NCBI RefSeq assembly: GCF_013363755.1
Contig: NZ_CP054840.1
Location: forward strand, 262,001-326,000
Direction of reading: 5' to 3'
DNA length: 64,000 nt
Source of the DNA: Comamonas antarctica
Lineage (GTDB): Bacteria > Pseudomonadota > Gammaproteobacteria > Burkholderiales > Burkholderiaceae_C
The notes beneath the pieces were generated by a model that was given only the letters and a program-made list of their open reading frames with translations, did not search any database and was not told the origin of the DNA. Position 1 is the first letter of the stretch. Every line of letters starts with the position of its first letter. The position numbers and the translations under genes were made by a program. Shown here in pieces: positions 8,346 through 17,849 of this stretch.

Positions 8346-9242
8346 TTATTTCAAGCGCTTGATCAGGCTCGACGTATCCCAGCGGTTGCCGCCCATCTGC
8401 TGCACGTCGGCGTAGAACTGGTCGACCAGCGCGGTGACCGGCAGGCGCGCGCCGTTGCGCTTGGCCTCGTCGAGCACCAGGCCCAGGTCCTTGCGCATCC
8501 AGTCGACGGCAAAGCCGAAGTCGAACTGGTCGGCAATCATGGTCTTGCCGCGCGAATCCATCTGCCAGCTTTGCGCCGCGCCCTTGCCGATCACTTCGAG
8601 CACCTGCTCCATGTCGAGCCCGGCCTTGCCGCCGAATGCAATGGCTTCGGACAGGCCCTGGATCAGGCCGGCCAGGCAGATCTGGTTGACCATCTTGGCC
8701 AGCTGGCCCGCGCCGCTGTCGCCCAGCAGCGTGCAGGCGCGCGCAAAGGCCATGGCCACGGGCTGCACGGCGGCGAAAGCCGCGGCATCGCCACCGCACA
8801 TGACTGTGAGCTGGCCGTTCTGCGCGCCGGCCTGGCCGCCCGACACCGGGGCGTCGATGAACTGCAGGCCCAGCGCCTGCGCCGCGGCGTTGAGCTCGCG
8901 CGCGACTTCGGCCGAGGCCGTGGTGTGGTCGACAAAGATCGCGCCCGGCGCCATGCCGGCGAACGCGCCCTGCTCGCCGAGCACGACCGAGCGCAGGTCG
9001 TCGTCATTGCCGACGCAGCAGAACACGATGGCCGCAGCTTCGGCGGCCTCGCGCGGGGTTGCTGCCTGGCGCGGCCCGGCAGTGCCGGCGTATTCGGCGC
9101 ACCACTGCGCGGCCTTGGCGGGAGTGCGGTTGTAGACCGTGACGCGGTGGCCGGCGCGCGCCAGGTGGCCAGCCATGGGGTAGCCCATGACACCCAGGCC
9201 CAGGAAGGCGACAGAAAGGGGCTGAGCGGCAATACTAGACAT
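8346..9242 (-). CDS. NAD(P)-dependent beta-hydroxyacid dehydrogenase (tartronate-semialdehyde-reductase-like)
   Basis: The 298-residue protein has an N-terminal Rossmann motif VAFLGLGVMGYPMAGHLARAG at about residues 10-30. It also has the substrate loop DAPVSGGQAGAQNGQLTVM and the catalytic-lysine segment GAGQLAKMVNQI. The family includes GarR/GlxR and 3-hydroxyisobutyrate dehydrogenase, and the exact substrate cannot be read from sequence. A tartronate semialdehyde reductase role would fit the galactarate-type cluster at 36-42 kb, but the genes are 27 kb apart. The ATG at 9242 gives a normal N-terminus; a longer open frame upstream overlaps pilU and is rejected. Confidence 0.85.
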   Translation of the reverse strand: MSSIAAQPLSVAFLGLGVMGYPMAGHLARAGHRVTVYNRTPAKAAQWCAEYAGTAGPRQAATPREAAEAAAIVFCCVGNDDDLRSVVLGEQGAFAGMAPGAIFVDHTTASAEVARELNAAAQALGLQFIDAPVSGGQAGAQNGQLTVMCGGDAAAFAAVQPVAMAFARACTLLGDSGAGQLAKMVNQICLAGLIQGLSEAIAFGGKAGLDMEQVLEVIGKGAAQSWQMDSRGKTMIADQFDFGFAVDWMRKDLGLVLDEAKRNGARLPVTALVDQFYADVQQMGGNRWDTSSLIKRLK

Positions 9243-9292
9243 AGACAAACATTCTCCAGACGGGAAAGGGCCCGGGTTCGGGCAAAAGAGGC

Positions 9293-10429
9293 TCAGACAA
9301 TCGCGAAGTGTTCGGTGCCCGAGGACAGGTCGAGGTTGCGTGCGCGCTGGCTGTTGAGCTTGATGTTCAGGCGCAGGTCGTTGACCGAGTCGGCATTGCG
9401 CAGCGCATCCTCGTAGGTGATGAGCTGGGCCTCGAACAGATCGTACAGCGACTGGTCGAAGGTCTGCATGCCCAGGTCGCGGCCCTTCTTCATGACTTCC
9501 TTGATCTCGGCGACCTCGCCCTTGAAGATCAGGTCGGAGATCAGCGGCGTGTTGAGCATGACCTCCATGGCCGCGACGCGGCCCTTGGCGTCCTGGCGCG
9601 GGATCAGCCGCTGCGAGACCATGGCGCGCAGGTTCAGCGACAGGTCCATCAGCAGCTGCTGGCGCCGCTCCTCGGGAAAGAAGTTGACGATGCGGTCCAG
9701 CGCCTGGTTGGCGTTGTTGGCGTGCAGCGTGGCCAGGCACAGGTGGCCGGTTTCGGAGAACGCAATCGCATGCTCCATGGTCTCGCGGTCGCGGATTTCG
9801 CCCATCAGGATGACATCGGGCGCCTGGCGCAGCGTGTTCTTCAGCGCCGCCTCCCAGCTGTCGGTGTCGAGGCCGACCTCGCGCTGGGTGACCACGCAGT
9901 TCTTGTGCGGATGCACGAACTCGATCGGGTCCTCGACGGTGATGATGTGGCCGTAGGAGTTCTCGTTGCGCCAGTCGACCATGGCGGCCAGCGTGGTCGA
10001 CTTGCCCGAGCCGGTGGCGCCGACCAGGATGCACAGGCCGCGCTTGCTCATCGAGACCTCCTTGAGCACCTGCGGCACGCCGAGCTTGTCGATGGTCGGC
10101 ACGGTCATCGGGATGGTGCGCATGACCATGCCGATGCGGCCCTGCTGCATGAAGGTGTTGACGCGAAAGCGCCCGATGCCCGCGGGCGAGATCGCGAAGT
10201 TGCTTTCCTTGGTGCGCTCGAAGTCGGCGATCTGCTTGTCGCTCATGATCGAGCGCGCCAGCGTCAGCGTGTGCAGCGCCGTGAGCGGCTGGGGCGAGAC
10301 CTTGGTGATCTTGCCATCGACCTTGATGGCGGGCGGGAATTCGGCGGTGATGAACAGGTCGCTGCCATTGCGGCTGACCATCAGCTGGAGCAGATCGTTG
10401 ATGAATTTACTGGCCTGGTCTCGTTCCAT
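9293..10429 (-). CDS. pilU: Type IV pilus retraction ATPase PilU
   Basis: This 378-residue secretion/motility ATPase has Walker A GATGSGKS at residues 137-144. It also has the Asp box VEDPIEFVH, Walker B VILMGEIRD and the His box TGHLCLATLHANN. It is longer than PilT and has the extended C-terminus SSGTEHFAIV. PilU is the accessory retraction ATPase that works with PilT at the inner-membrane pilus base. It is last in the run pilT, CNB-domain gene, pilU. The ATG at 10429 fits family starts. Confidence 0.92.
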   Translation of the reverse strand: MERDQASKFINDLLQLMVSRNGSDLFITAEFPPAIKVDGKITKVSPQPLTALHTLTLARSIMSDKQIADFERTKESNFAISPAGIGRFRVNTFMQQGRIGMVMRTIPMTVPTIDKLGVPQVLKEVSMSKRGLCILVGATGSGKSTTLAAMVDWRNENSYGHIITVEDPIEFVHPHKNCVVTQREVGLDTDSWEAALKNTLRQAPDVILMGEIRDRETMEHAIAFSETGHLCLATLHANNANQALDRIVNFFPEERRQQLLMDLSLNLRAMVSQRLIPRQDAKGRVAAMEVMLNTPLISDLIFKGEVAEIKEVMKKGRDLGMQTFDQSLYDLFEAQLITYEDALRNADSVNDLRLNIKLNSQRARNLDLSSGTEHFAIV

Positions 10430-10471
10430 GGAATTCTCCGGTGGCCGGGCCGCGCCCTGCCAGATGATGGG

Positions 10472-11110
10472 CTACGACGGGTGGCCCAGGCGGCTGCTCA
10501 CCGCGCGCAGGCGCACCGAGAGCTTGCGTGCCAGGATGGCAATCAGCTGGGCCGCGAGCGCCGGATCATGCAGCAGCATGTCGTCCAGGGCTTCGGCGCT
10601 GAGCACCGCGAGTTCGCTGTCCACCAGGGTGGTGCAGCTGGAAAAGCGTTGGCCGCTGTCGAGCAGCGACATCTCGCCCAGCAGGTCGCCCGGGCCGGTC
10701 TGCGCCAGGCGCTGCGTCTCGCCCCAGGGCTGGCGGCGGTTGACGACCAGCTCGCCGGCGAGGACCACGACCATGAAGTTGCCGTACTCGTCCTGCTGGA
10801 TGACGTCGCGCTGGGCCTTGACGGCGGCGAAGTGCAGGTAGCGCTCCATGCGCTGCAGCGCATCGGGAGCGAGCGTCGACAGGTAGCGGTCATGCGCCCA
10901 CAGCGCCTGCAGCCGGCGCAGCGCGGCGCGCGGCGCGAGCGGCCGCGCACCGAGCTCGACGGCGCGCGCCTCCCAGGGCACGAGCGGTCCCTGGGGGCCG
11001 CCGTGCCAGGCGGTGCTGAAGAATGCGGATTCGGCGTCGAGCCGGGGCACGTCGCCATCGGGCGCCGCCCCTTCTGACGCCTGGCGCAGCCGCTGCAGGA
11101 TGCGGATCAT
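10472..11110 (-). CDS. Cyclic-nucleotide-binding-domain protein between pilT and pilU
   Basis: The 212-residue protein carries one cNMP-binding beta-barrel domain at about residues 78-195, with the phosphate-cassette-like region GDLLGEMSLLDSGQRFSS. The N-terminal 75 residues are Ala/Arg-rich with no clear domain. No helix-turn-helix follows the barrel, so it is not a Crp/Fnr transcription factor. Position (42 bases before pilU, 76 after pilT, same strand) suggests a role in twitching motility, perhaps sensing a nucleotide for the retraction motors. That role is inference from context. Confidence 0.78.
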   Translation of the reverse strand: MIRILQRLRQASEGAAPDGDVPRLDAESAFFSTAWHGGPQGPLVPWEARAVELGARPLAPRAALRRLQALWAHDRYLSTLAPDALQRMERYLHFAAVKAQRDVIQQDEYGNFMVVVLAGELVVNRRQPWGETQRLAQTGPGDLLGEMSLLDSGQRFSSCTTLVDSELAVLSAEALDDMLLHDPALAAQLIAILARKLSVRLRAVSSRLGHPS

Positions 11111-11186
11111 CGCGCGCTCCCGGCCCTGGCGCAGGTGCGGCCAGCGGGGCGAGACAGCGGATGCAATGCCATGGCCGCGTGCGGTG

Positions 11187-12230
11187 TCAGCCGGGGAAGT
11201 TGTCGGGAATCTTGGCCTTGGCGCGGGCTTCGGCGGGACTGATCAGGTTGCGCCGCACCAGGTCGGTGAGATTCTGGTCCAGCGTCTGCATGCCCACGTT
11301 CTGGCTGGTCTGGATGGTCGAGTACATCTGCGCGACCTTGGCTTCGCGGATCAGGTTGCGGATGGCGCTGGTGCCGAGCATGATTTCATGCGCGGCGACG
11401 CGGCCCTGGCCGTCCTTGGTCTTGCACAGCGTCTGCGAGATCACGGCCTGCAGCGACTCCGACAGCATGGCGCGCACCATTTCCTTTTCCTCGGCGGGGA
11501 AGACGTCGATGATCCGGTCGATGGTCTTGGCGGCGCTCGAGGTGTGCAGCGTGCCGAACACCAGGTGGCCGGTTTCGGCGGCGGTCATGGCCAGGCGGAT
11601 GGTTTCGAGGTCGCGCATTTCGCCGACCAGGATGGCGTCGGGATCCTCGCGCAGCGCCGAGCGCAGCGCGGCCGCGAACGAGTGCGTCATCGGCCCGACC
11701 TCACGCTGGTTGATCAGGCATTTCTTCGAGTCGTGGACGAATTCGATCGGGTCCTCGACGGTGAGGATGTGGCCGTATTCGGTCTCGTTGAGGTAGTTGA
11801 CCATCGCCGCGAGCGTGGTCGACTTGCCCGAGCCCGTGGGGCCGGTCACGAGCACCAGGCCGCGCGGCTTGAGCGCGAGTTCGGCGAAGATCTTCGGCGC
11901 GTTGAGCTGCTCGAGCGTGAGAATCTTGCTGGGAATGGTGCGGAACACCGCGGCCGCGCCCCGGTATTGGTTGAAGGCGTTGACGCGAAAGCGCGCCAGG
12001 CCTTCGATCTCGAACGAGAAATCGATTTCGAGGAATTCGTCGTAGACCTTGCGCTGGGCGTCGCTCATGATGTCGTAGATCATGGCGTGGACGGTCTTGT
12101 GGTCGAGTGCGTCGACATTGATGCGGCGCACGTCGCCATGCACGCGGATCATCGGTGGCAGCCCGGCCGACAGGTGCAGGTCGGAGGCCTTGTTCTTGAC
12201 GCTGAACGCCAGCAATTGGGTGATGTCCAC
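11187..12230 (-). CDS. pilT: Type IV pilus twitching motility ATPase PilT
   Basis: The 347-residue hexameric retraction ATPase opens with MDITQLLAFSVKNKASDLHLS, which is diagnostic for PilT. Walker A is GPTGSGKS at residues 130-137, followed by VEDPIEFVH, AILVGEMRD, the His box TGHLVFGTLH, and the conserved AIRNLIRE element needed for retraction. The start is GTG. It is divergent from yggS with only 38 bases between the starts, an arrangement also known in pseudomonads. Confidence 0.95.
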   Translation of the reverse strand: MDITQLLAFSVKNKASDLHLSAGLPPMIRVHGDVRRINVDALDHKTVHAMIYDIMSDAQRKVYDEFLEIDFSFEIEGLARFRVNAFNQYRGAAAVFRTIPSKILTLEQLNAPKIFAELALKPRGLVLVTGPTGSGKSTTLAAMVNYLNETEYGHILTVEDPIEFVHDSKKCLINQREVGPMTHSFAAALRSALREDPDAILVGEMRDLETIRLAMTAAETGHLVFGTLHTSSAAKTIDRIIDVFPAEEKEMVRAMLSESLQAVISQTLCKTKDGQGRVAAHEIMLGTSAIRNLIREAKVAQMYSTIQTSQNVGMQTLDQNLTDLVRRNLISPAEARAKAKIPDNFPG

Positions 12231-12268
12231 GAAAGACCCTTTGTCGTTTGGTACGCTTGGCGCTGATT

Positions 12269-12997
12269 ATGACAATGATTGGTAACAACCTCCACCAGAT
12301 CCAGGCCCGCCTGCACCAGGCGTGTGTGGATGCCGAGCGGTCCCCCGACAGCGTGGCGCTGCTGGCCGTCTCCAAGACCTTCGGCCCCGACGCGGTCCAT
12401 GAGGCGGCGCTGGCGGGCCAGCGCGATTTCGGCGAGAACTACATCCAGGAAGCGGTCGAAAAGATCGCCATCCTGCGCGAGATGGCCTGGCCGCCGGGCC
12501 ATGCCGCGCTGCGCTGGCATTGCATCGGGCCGATCCAGAGCAACAAGACGCGGCTGGTGGCCGAGCATTTCGACTGGGCGCAGAGCGTCGACCGGCTGAA
12601 GATCGCGCAGCGCCTGTCCGACCAGCGGCCCGAAGGCATGGCGCCGCTGCAGGTCTGCCTGCAGGTCAACCCCGATGGCGGCGCGACCAAGGCCGGCGTG
12701 CCGCCCGAGGAAGCGCTGGCGCTGGCGCAACAGGTGGCGCTGCTGCCGAACCTGCAGTTGCGCGGGCTGATGGCCATTCCCGAGGAAGCCGAGGATTTCA
12801 ACGCGCAGTATGCGGTGCACCGCCGCATGAAGCAGCTGTTCGACAGCATTGCCGCCAGCGGCGCGCCGGGACTGGCGGCGTTCGATACGCTGTCGCTGGG
12901 CATGACCGCCGACCTCGAGGCCGCGGTGCATGCGGGCAGCACCATGGTGCGCGTCGGGCGCGGGATTTTTGGCGGGCGGAACAAGGCCGGGGGCTAG
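12269..12997 (+). CDS. YggS-family PLP homeostasis protein
   Basis: The 242-residue protein is a fold-type III PLP-binding single barrel. The PLP-binding Lys lies in LLAVSKTF, and the family signature HCIGPIQSNKTRLVAEHFDW is present along with the C-terminal LSLGMTADLEAAVHAGSTMVR. YggS proteins bind PLP without known catalysis and keep vitamin B6 pools balanced. The ATG at 12269 is chosen over an in-frame start 21 bases upstream. A dispersed repeat fragment follows the gene. Confidence 0.92.
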   Translation: MTMIGNNLHQIQARLHQACVDAERSPDSVALLAVSKTFGPDAVHEAALAGQRDFGENYIQEAVEKIAILREMAWPPGHAALRWHCIGPIQSNKTRLVAEHFDWAQSVDRLKIAQRLSDQRPEGMAPLQVCLQVNPDGGATKAGVPPEEALALAQQVALLPNLQLRGLMAIPEEAEDFNAQYAVHRRMKQLFDSIAASGAPGLAAFDTLSLGMTADLEAAVHAGSTMVRVGRGIFGGRNKAGG

Positions 12998-13041
12998 GTC
13001 GACTTTGGAGGCGGGGCCGCCCAGGCAAGCTCAAGAGGACT

Positions 13042-13090
13042 GGCCGCTCATCCTTCGATCCTTCGGCAGGCTCAGGATCAGGACGAACGG
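13042..13090. repeat. Dispersed intergenic repeat, family A copy 1
   Basis: This stretch matches the left arm of the element at 42541-42622: CATCCTTCGA, GCAGGCTCAGGA and GGACGAACGG occur in the same order. In this copy TCCTTCG and TCAGGA are locally duplicated, as if the unit had slipped. It lies between yggS and a convergent gene. Confidence 0.65.
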
Positions 13091-13132
13091 TTGGCGTTGC
13101 AGGCTGACGGCTGGCACTCAGCGGAACGGGGG

Positions 13133-14218
13133 TTACGGCGTGAGCGTCAGCAGCGCCGCGCTGGCGGCGGGCATGGACAGCAGCAGCTGGCCGTCCTCGT
13201 CGGCCTCGAGGATTTCGCCGTAGGCGGTGCCGATGGGACGCCCGTCGCGGCTGCCGTCGAAGGTCTGGCCGGCCAGGCGCAGCGGCTCGGAATTGCCCAG
13301 CCGCGTGACCACGGCCTCGCGCAGTTCCTGGGGGATCTGCACCGCCACCGTGCCATTCCTGTCCGGCTCGCGGTTGATCAGCGCGATGCGCAACGTCTGG
13401 TTGCGTGCATCGCGCACCGCATAGACCTTGATCTGTGCGTTGCTTTCGACCTGCGGTGCCAGCCACGCGCCCTGGGCGCCGGCGAATTGCGCGAAGAACA
13501 GCATGCCGTAGTAGCGCGGTGCGACCTTGGGCACGTCGGCGAGCGGGCCGGGCAGGTCCACGCCGGCCGCGCCCCATTGGGCATAGTCGAGCAGCATTTC
13601 GGCCGTCTGGACTGCGGATGCGTTGGCCTGGCCCGCGCTGCAGCGCAGCGCCTGGCGCGGCGATTCGGTATGCGCCAGGTGCTCGACAGCCGGGCAGGCG
13701 CCTGCAGCCTGGCCCTTCACACCCAGCACCAGCGGCCCGCCGCCATAGTTCTCGAGGTTGCGCAGCAGCTGGCGCTGGCGCGCGCTGTCCGGGCCGGCGC
13801 CCTGTTCCAGGCCGAGGAAACTCGCGGCAATGGGCTTGCCGACGGGGGACGCTTCGACGCGCAGGCGCGCCAGCGGCTCGGTCGCAGGACGTACTTCGAC
13901 GGTCACGCTGGTGCTGACGGGCGCGCCGCTGGGGGCGGGGCCGCTGAGCGTGTAGACCGTGGTCTGGGCCGGGCGCACCAGCACCGCACCCGGCGGCGTG
14001 GCGGTGAGGCGGTCCATGCGCAGGCTGCTGCCGATGGGCGCGTCCCAGGACAGGCGCACGCTCTCGCCGGCGTCGATGCGCGCCGGCTGGGCCGACAGCG
14101 CGGGATGGGTATGGGACTTCGGCGCCTGCTGGCACGCAGCCAGCAGCGCGGCACTGGCCAGCACTGTGGCCAGGCGGTGCAGGGAGCGGGGCGGGGTCAG
14201 GGGAAGGGAAGTAGGCAT
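13133..14218 (-). CDS. Lipoprotein resembling the ends of a GH79-type glycosidase, catalytic core mostly missing
   Basis: The 361-residue protein has a lipobox LAAC with Cys29. An Ig-like segment (about 45-110) has ARIDAGESVRLSWDA and TTVYTLSG. Residues 130-170 (AASFLGLEQG, LLRNLENYGGGPLVLGV) resemble the first strand of GH79/heparanase barrels. Residues 205-361 (VAPRYYGMLFFAQFAG, then IKVYAVRDARNQTLRIALINRE) resemble the C-terminal beta domain of the same family. The roughly 250 residues expected between these, with the two catalytic glutamates, are absent. It is probably a surface lipoprotein without hydrolase activity. Family assignment is by eye and moderate. Confidence 0.55.
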   Translation of the reverse strand: MPTSLPLTPPRSLHRLATVLASAALLAACQQAPKSHTHPALSAQPARIDAGESVRLSWDAPIGSSLRMDRLTATPPGAVLVRPAQTTVYTLSGPAPSGAPVSTSVTVEVRPATEPLARLRVEASPVGKPIAASFLGLEQGAGPDSARQRQLLRNLENYGGGPLVLGVKGQAAGACPAVEHLAHTESPRQALRCSAGQANASAVQTAEMLLDYAQWGAAGVDLPGPLADVPKVAPRYYGMLFFAQFAGAQGAWLAPQVESNAQIKVYAVRDARNQTLRIALINREPDRNGTVAVQIPQELREAVVTRLGNSEPLRLAGQTFDGSRDGRPIGTAYGEILEADEDGQLLLSMPAASAALLTLTP

Positions 14219-14378
14219 GGTCTATCCGGTGGTCCGGTCGCCGCAGGCAGCGGAGGGCAGCGGTGGGCGGCGGGGCAAGGTGACAACGCGCGCAGCCGCA
14301 GGCGGGCTTTGCGCAAGGCTTGGCTGGCATTGTGGCCAGCGCGGGCGCCCGGTGCTGTACGACAGCGCCGCGTGTGCG

Positions 14379-14394
14379 CTGCACACGCGTGCAG
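14379..14394. promoter_or_regulatory. Inverted repeat in a divergent intergenic region
   Basis: CTGCAC-ACGC-GTGCAG is a perfect six-base inverted repeat. It lies in the 290 bases between the divergent lipoprotein gene (start 14218) and the aminotransferase gene (start 14509). It could be an operator for either. No regulator is encoded beside it. Nothing else notable was seen in this spacer. Confidence 0.3.
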
Positions 14395-14508
14395 ACACAG
14401 GCCGTGCAGCGCGATGGCCCATGCTAAGCTGGATTCCTTACCCCTGCATGTCCGTGCTGCGAATGCACGCCTTGCGGTGAAGCTTTCAACCTGATTCAGG
14501 AATCTCCC

Positions 14509-15654
14509 ATGCCAGGACTTTTGCCCGAGATCGATCCCGATGGATTGCTCGAGTTCTCGGTGGTCTACACCGACCGCGCACTCAACCACATGTCGAAGCG
14601 CTTTGTCGGCGTGATGCAGGACATCCTCGGCACGCTCAAGGAGGTCTATGGCGCGGAAACCGCCGTGCTGGTGCCGGGCAGCGGCACCTTCGGCATGGAG
14701 GCCGTGGCGCGCCAGTTCGCCAATGGCGAGAAGGTGCTGATCGTGCGCAACGGCTGGTTCAGCTACCGCTGGACGCAGATCTTCGAGGCCGGCGGTTTTG
14801 GCCTGGGCGGCGGCGCCGTGGTCTGCAAGGCGCGCAAGCAGGGCGAGGGCGCACAGGACCCCTGGGCACCTTGCGCGGCCGACGTGGTGGCCGAAGCCAT
14901 CCTGCAGGAAAAACCCAAGGTGGTGTTCGCACCGCATGTCGAGACCGCGAGCGGCATCCTGTTGCCCGACGACTACCTGCGCACCATTGCCGATGCCGCG
15001 CACGCCGTGGGCGCGCTGTTCGTGCTCGACTGCGTGGCCTCGGGCGCGATGTGGGTCGACATGCGCAAGACCGGCGTGGACGTGCTGATCTCGGCGCCGC
15101 AAAAGGGCTGGAGCAGTTCGCCCTGCTGCGCGATGGTGATGCTCAGCGCGCGGGCGCGCGAGGCCATCGAGCACACGCAAAGCTCGAGCTTTGCCTGCGA
15201 CCTGAAGAAATGGATGCAGATCGCCGAAGGCTATGAAAAAGGCCAGCATGCCTACCACGCGACCCTGCCCACCGATGCGCTGGTGCGCCTGCGCGACGTG
15301 ATGCTCGAGACGCGCGCCTACGGCTTCGAAGCCGTCAGGCAGGAGCAGGTCGAACTCGGCGCGAAGGTACGCGCGCTGCTCGAGTCGCGCGGTTTCCCCA
15401 GCGTCGCGGCGCCAGGCTTCATGGCGCCGGGCGTGGTGGTGAGCTACACCACCGACCCGGGCATCCAGAGCGGCAAGAAGTTTCTTGAAGTCGGCCTGCA
15501 GACCGCTTCGGGCGTGCCGTTGCAGTGCGATGAAGGGCCGGATTTCAAGACCTTCCGCATTGGCCTGTTCGGACTCGAGAAGTGGCACCATGTCGACCGT
15601 ACCGTGGCCCACCTGAGCGCCGCGCTCGACCAGCTTGGCATTCCTGCCGCCTGA
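14509..15654 (+). CDS. Class V PLP-dependent aminotransferase
   Basis: The 381-residue protein has the class V (AGAT/serine-glyoxylate) fold. The early GSGTFGMEAVARQFANGEKVLIVRNGWFS region recognises PLP phosphate, the Asp in FVLDCVASG stacks on the cofactor, and the Schiff-base Lys is K199 in SAPQKGWSSSP. Members convert alanine, serine or 2-aminoethylphosphonate to the oxo acid; the substrate here is not clear. An FKBP gene follows after 20 bases on the same strand and may share the transcript. The start is the ATG that follows CAGGAATCTCCC. Confidence 0.85.
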   Translation: MPGLLPEIDPDGLLEFSVVYTDRALNHMSKRFVGVMQDILGTLKEVYGAETAVLVPGSGTFGMEAVARQFANGEKVLIVRNGWFSYRWTQIFEAGGFGLGGGAVVCKARKQGEGAQDPWAPCAADVVAEAILQEKPKVVFAPHVETASGILLPDDYLRTIADAAHAVGALFVLDCVASGAMWVDMRKTGVDVLISAPQKGWSSSPCCAMVMLSARAREAIEHTQSSSFACDLKKWMQIAEGYEKGQHAYHATLPTDALVRLRDVMLETRAYGFEAVRQEQVELGAKVRALLESRGFPSVAAPGFMAPGVVVSYTTDPGIQSGKKFLEVGLQTASGVPLQCDEGPDFKTFRIGLFGLEKWHHVDRTVAHLSAALDQLGIPAA

Positions 15655-15674
15655 TGCGATTTCAAGGAGTTTCC

Positions 15675-16100
15675 ATGACCCGTCTGATTCCCGCCGCGCT
15701 GGTCGCGGCTGCGTTCTTCGCCACGGCCGCGCAGGCCGCCGGATCGCCGGCCGCCGACCCCGTGACCACGCCCAGCGGCCTGGTGTTCCAGAGCCTCAAG
15801 GAGGGCACGGGCGCGAGCCCCACGGCGCGCGACACGGTGCGCGTGCACTACCGCGGCTACTTTCCCGATTCGGGCAAGGAGTTCGACAGCTCGATCGCGC
15901 GCGGCCAGCCCATCGACTTCCCGCTCAATGGCGTGATTCCCTGCTGGACCGAAGCGCTGCAGAAGATGAAGGCCGGCGGCAAGGCCAAGCTGACCTGCCC
16001 GGCCGCGATTGCCTATGGCAGCCGCGGCGCGGGCGGCGTGATTCCGCCCAATGCCGCCTTGAACTTCGACGTCGAGCTGATCTCGGTCAAGGGCAAGTAA
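15675..16100 (+). CDS. Periplasmic FKBP-type peptidyl-prolyl cis-trans isomerase
   Basis: The 141-residue product begins with a signal peptide (MTRLIPAALVAAAFFATAAQA, cleavage about residue 21). One FKBP domain follows: VRVHYRGYFPDSGKEFDSS, DFPLNGVIPCWTEALQKMKAGGKA and AYGSRGAGGVIPPNAALNFDVELISV. It probably catalyses prolyl isomerisation of envelope proteins. AAGGAGTTTCC precedes the ATG, which settles the start over longer in-frame options inside the previous gene. It converges on norR with three bases between the stops. Confidence 0.92.
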   Translation: MTRLIPAALVAAAFFATAAQAAGSPAADPVTTPSGLVFQSLKEGTGASPTARDTVRVHYRGYFPDSGKEFDSSIARGQPIDFPLNGVIPCWTEALQKMKAGGKAKLTCPAAIAYGSRGAGGVIPPNAALNFDVELISVKGK

Positions 16101-16103
16101 GCC

Positions 16104-17693
<1,590 letters not shown>

Positions 17694-17707
17694 ATTGACT
17701 CTTGTCT

Positions 17708-17747
17708 GTGTCGATCTGACACGATTTTGACAGGGTCGAATTGACCC
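17708..17747. promoter_or_regulatory. Two NorR-type binding sites upstream of hmp
   Basis: Site 1 (17708-17722) is GTGTCGATCTGACAC and contains GT-N7-AC. Site 2 (17733-17747) is GGGTCGAATTGACCC and contains GGT-N7-ACC, the form reported for Ralstonia NorR. Their centres are 25 bases apart. A weaker inverted repeat, GTCAT-N8-ATGAC, lies at 17760-17777 and may be a third site. Site 1 is 15-29 bases from the norR start codon, so NorR binding there could also repress norR. Confidence 0.75.
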
Positions 17748-17786
17748 GTTCCGCGCCAAGTCATTGATTCATATGACGCTCTTGGC

Positions 17787-17801
17787 TGGCACGCGGTTTG
17801 C
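17787..17801 (+). promoter_or_regulatory. Sigma-54 (RpoN) promoter of hmp
   Basis: TGGCACGCGGTTTGC matches the consensus TGGCAC-N5-TTGC exactly, with ten bases between the -24 GG and -12 GC. The predicted start near 17812 leaves about 38 bases of leader before the hmp ATG. The NorR sites lie 65-105 bases upstream, as expected for an enhancer. Confidence 0.9.
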
Positions 17802-17849
17802 GGTAGTGCTTGCAGCCGGGACTTTTCCCGGAAACATCCAGGAGTTTCC

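Noticed and set aside
9243..10034. Long N-terminal extension of the beta-hydroxyacid dehydrogenase frame
   Set aside because: It would overlap pilU in another frame and precede the Rossmann motif with unrelated sequence; the ATG at 9242 gives the family N-terminus.
10472..11110. Reading the cNMP-domain protein as a Crp/Fnr transcription factor
   Set aside because: The barrel domain ends about 17 residues before the C-terminus and no helix-turn-helix follows.
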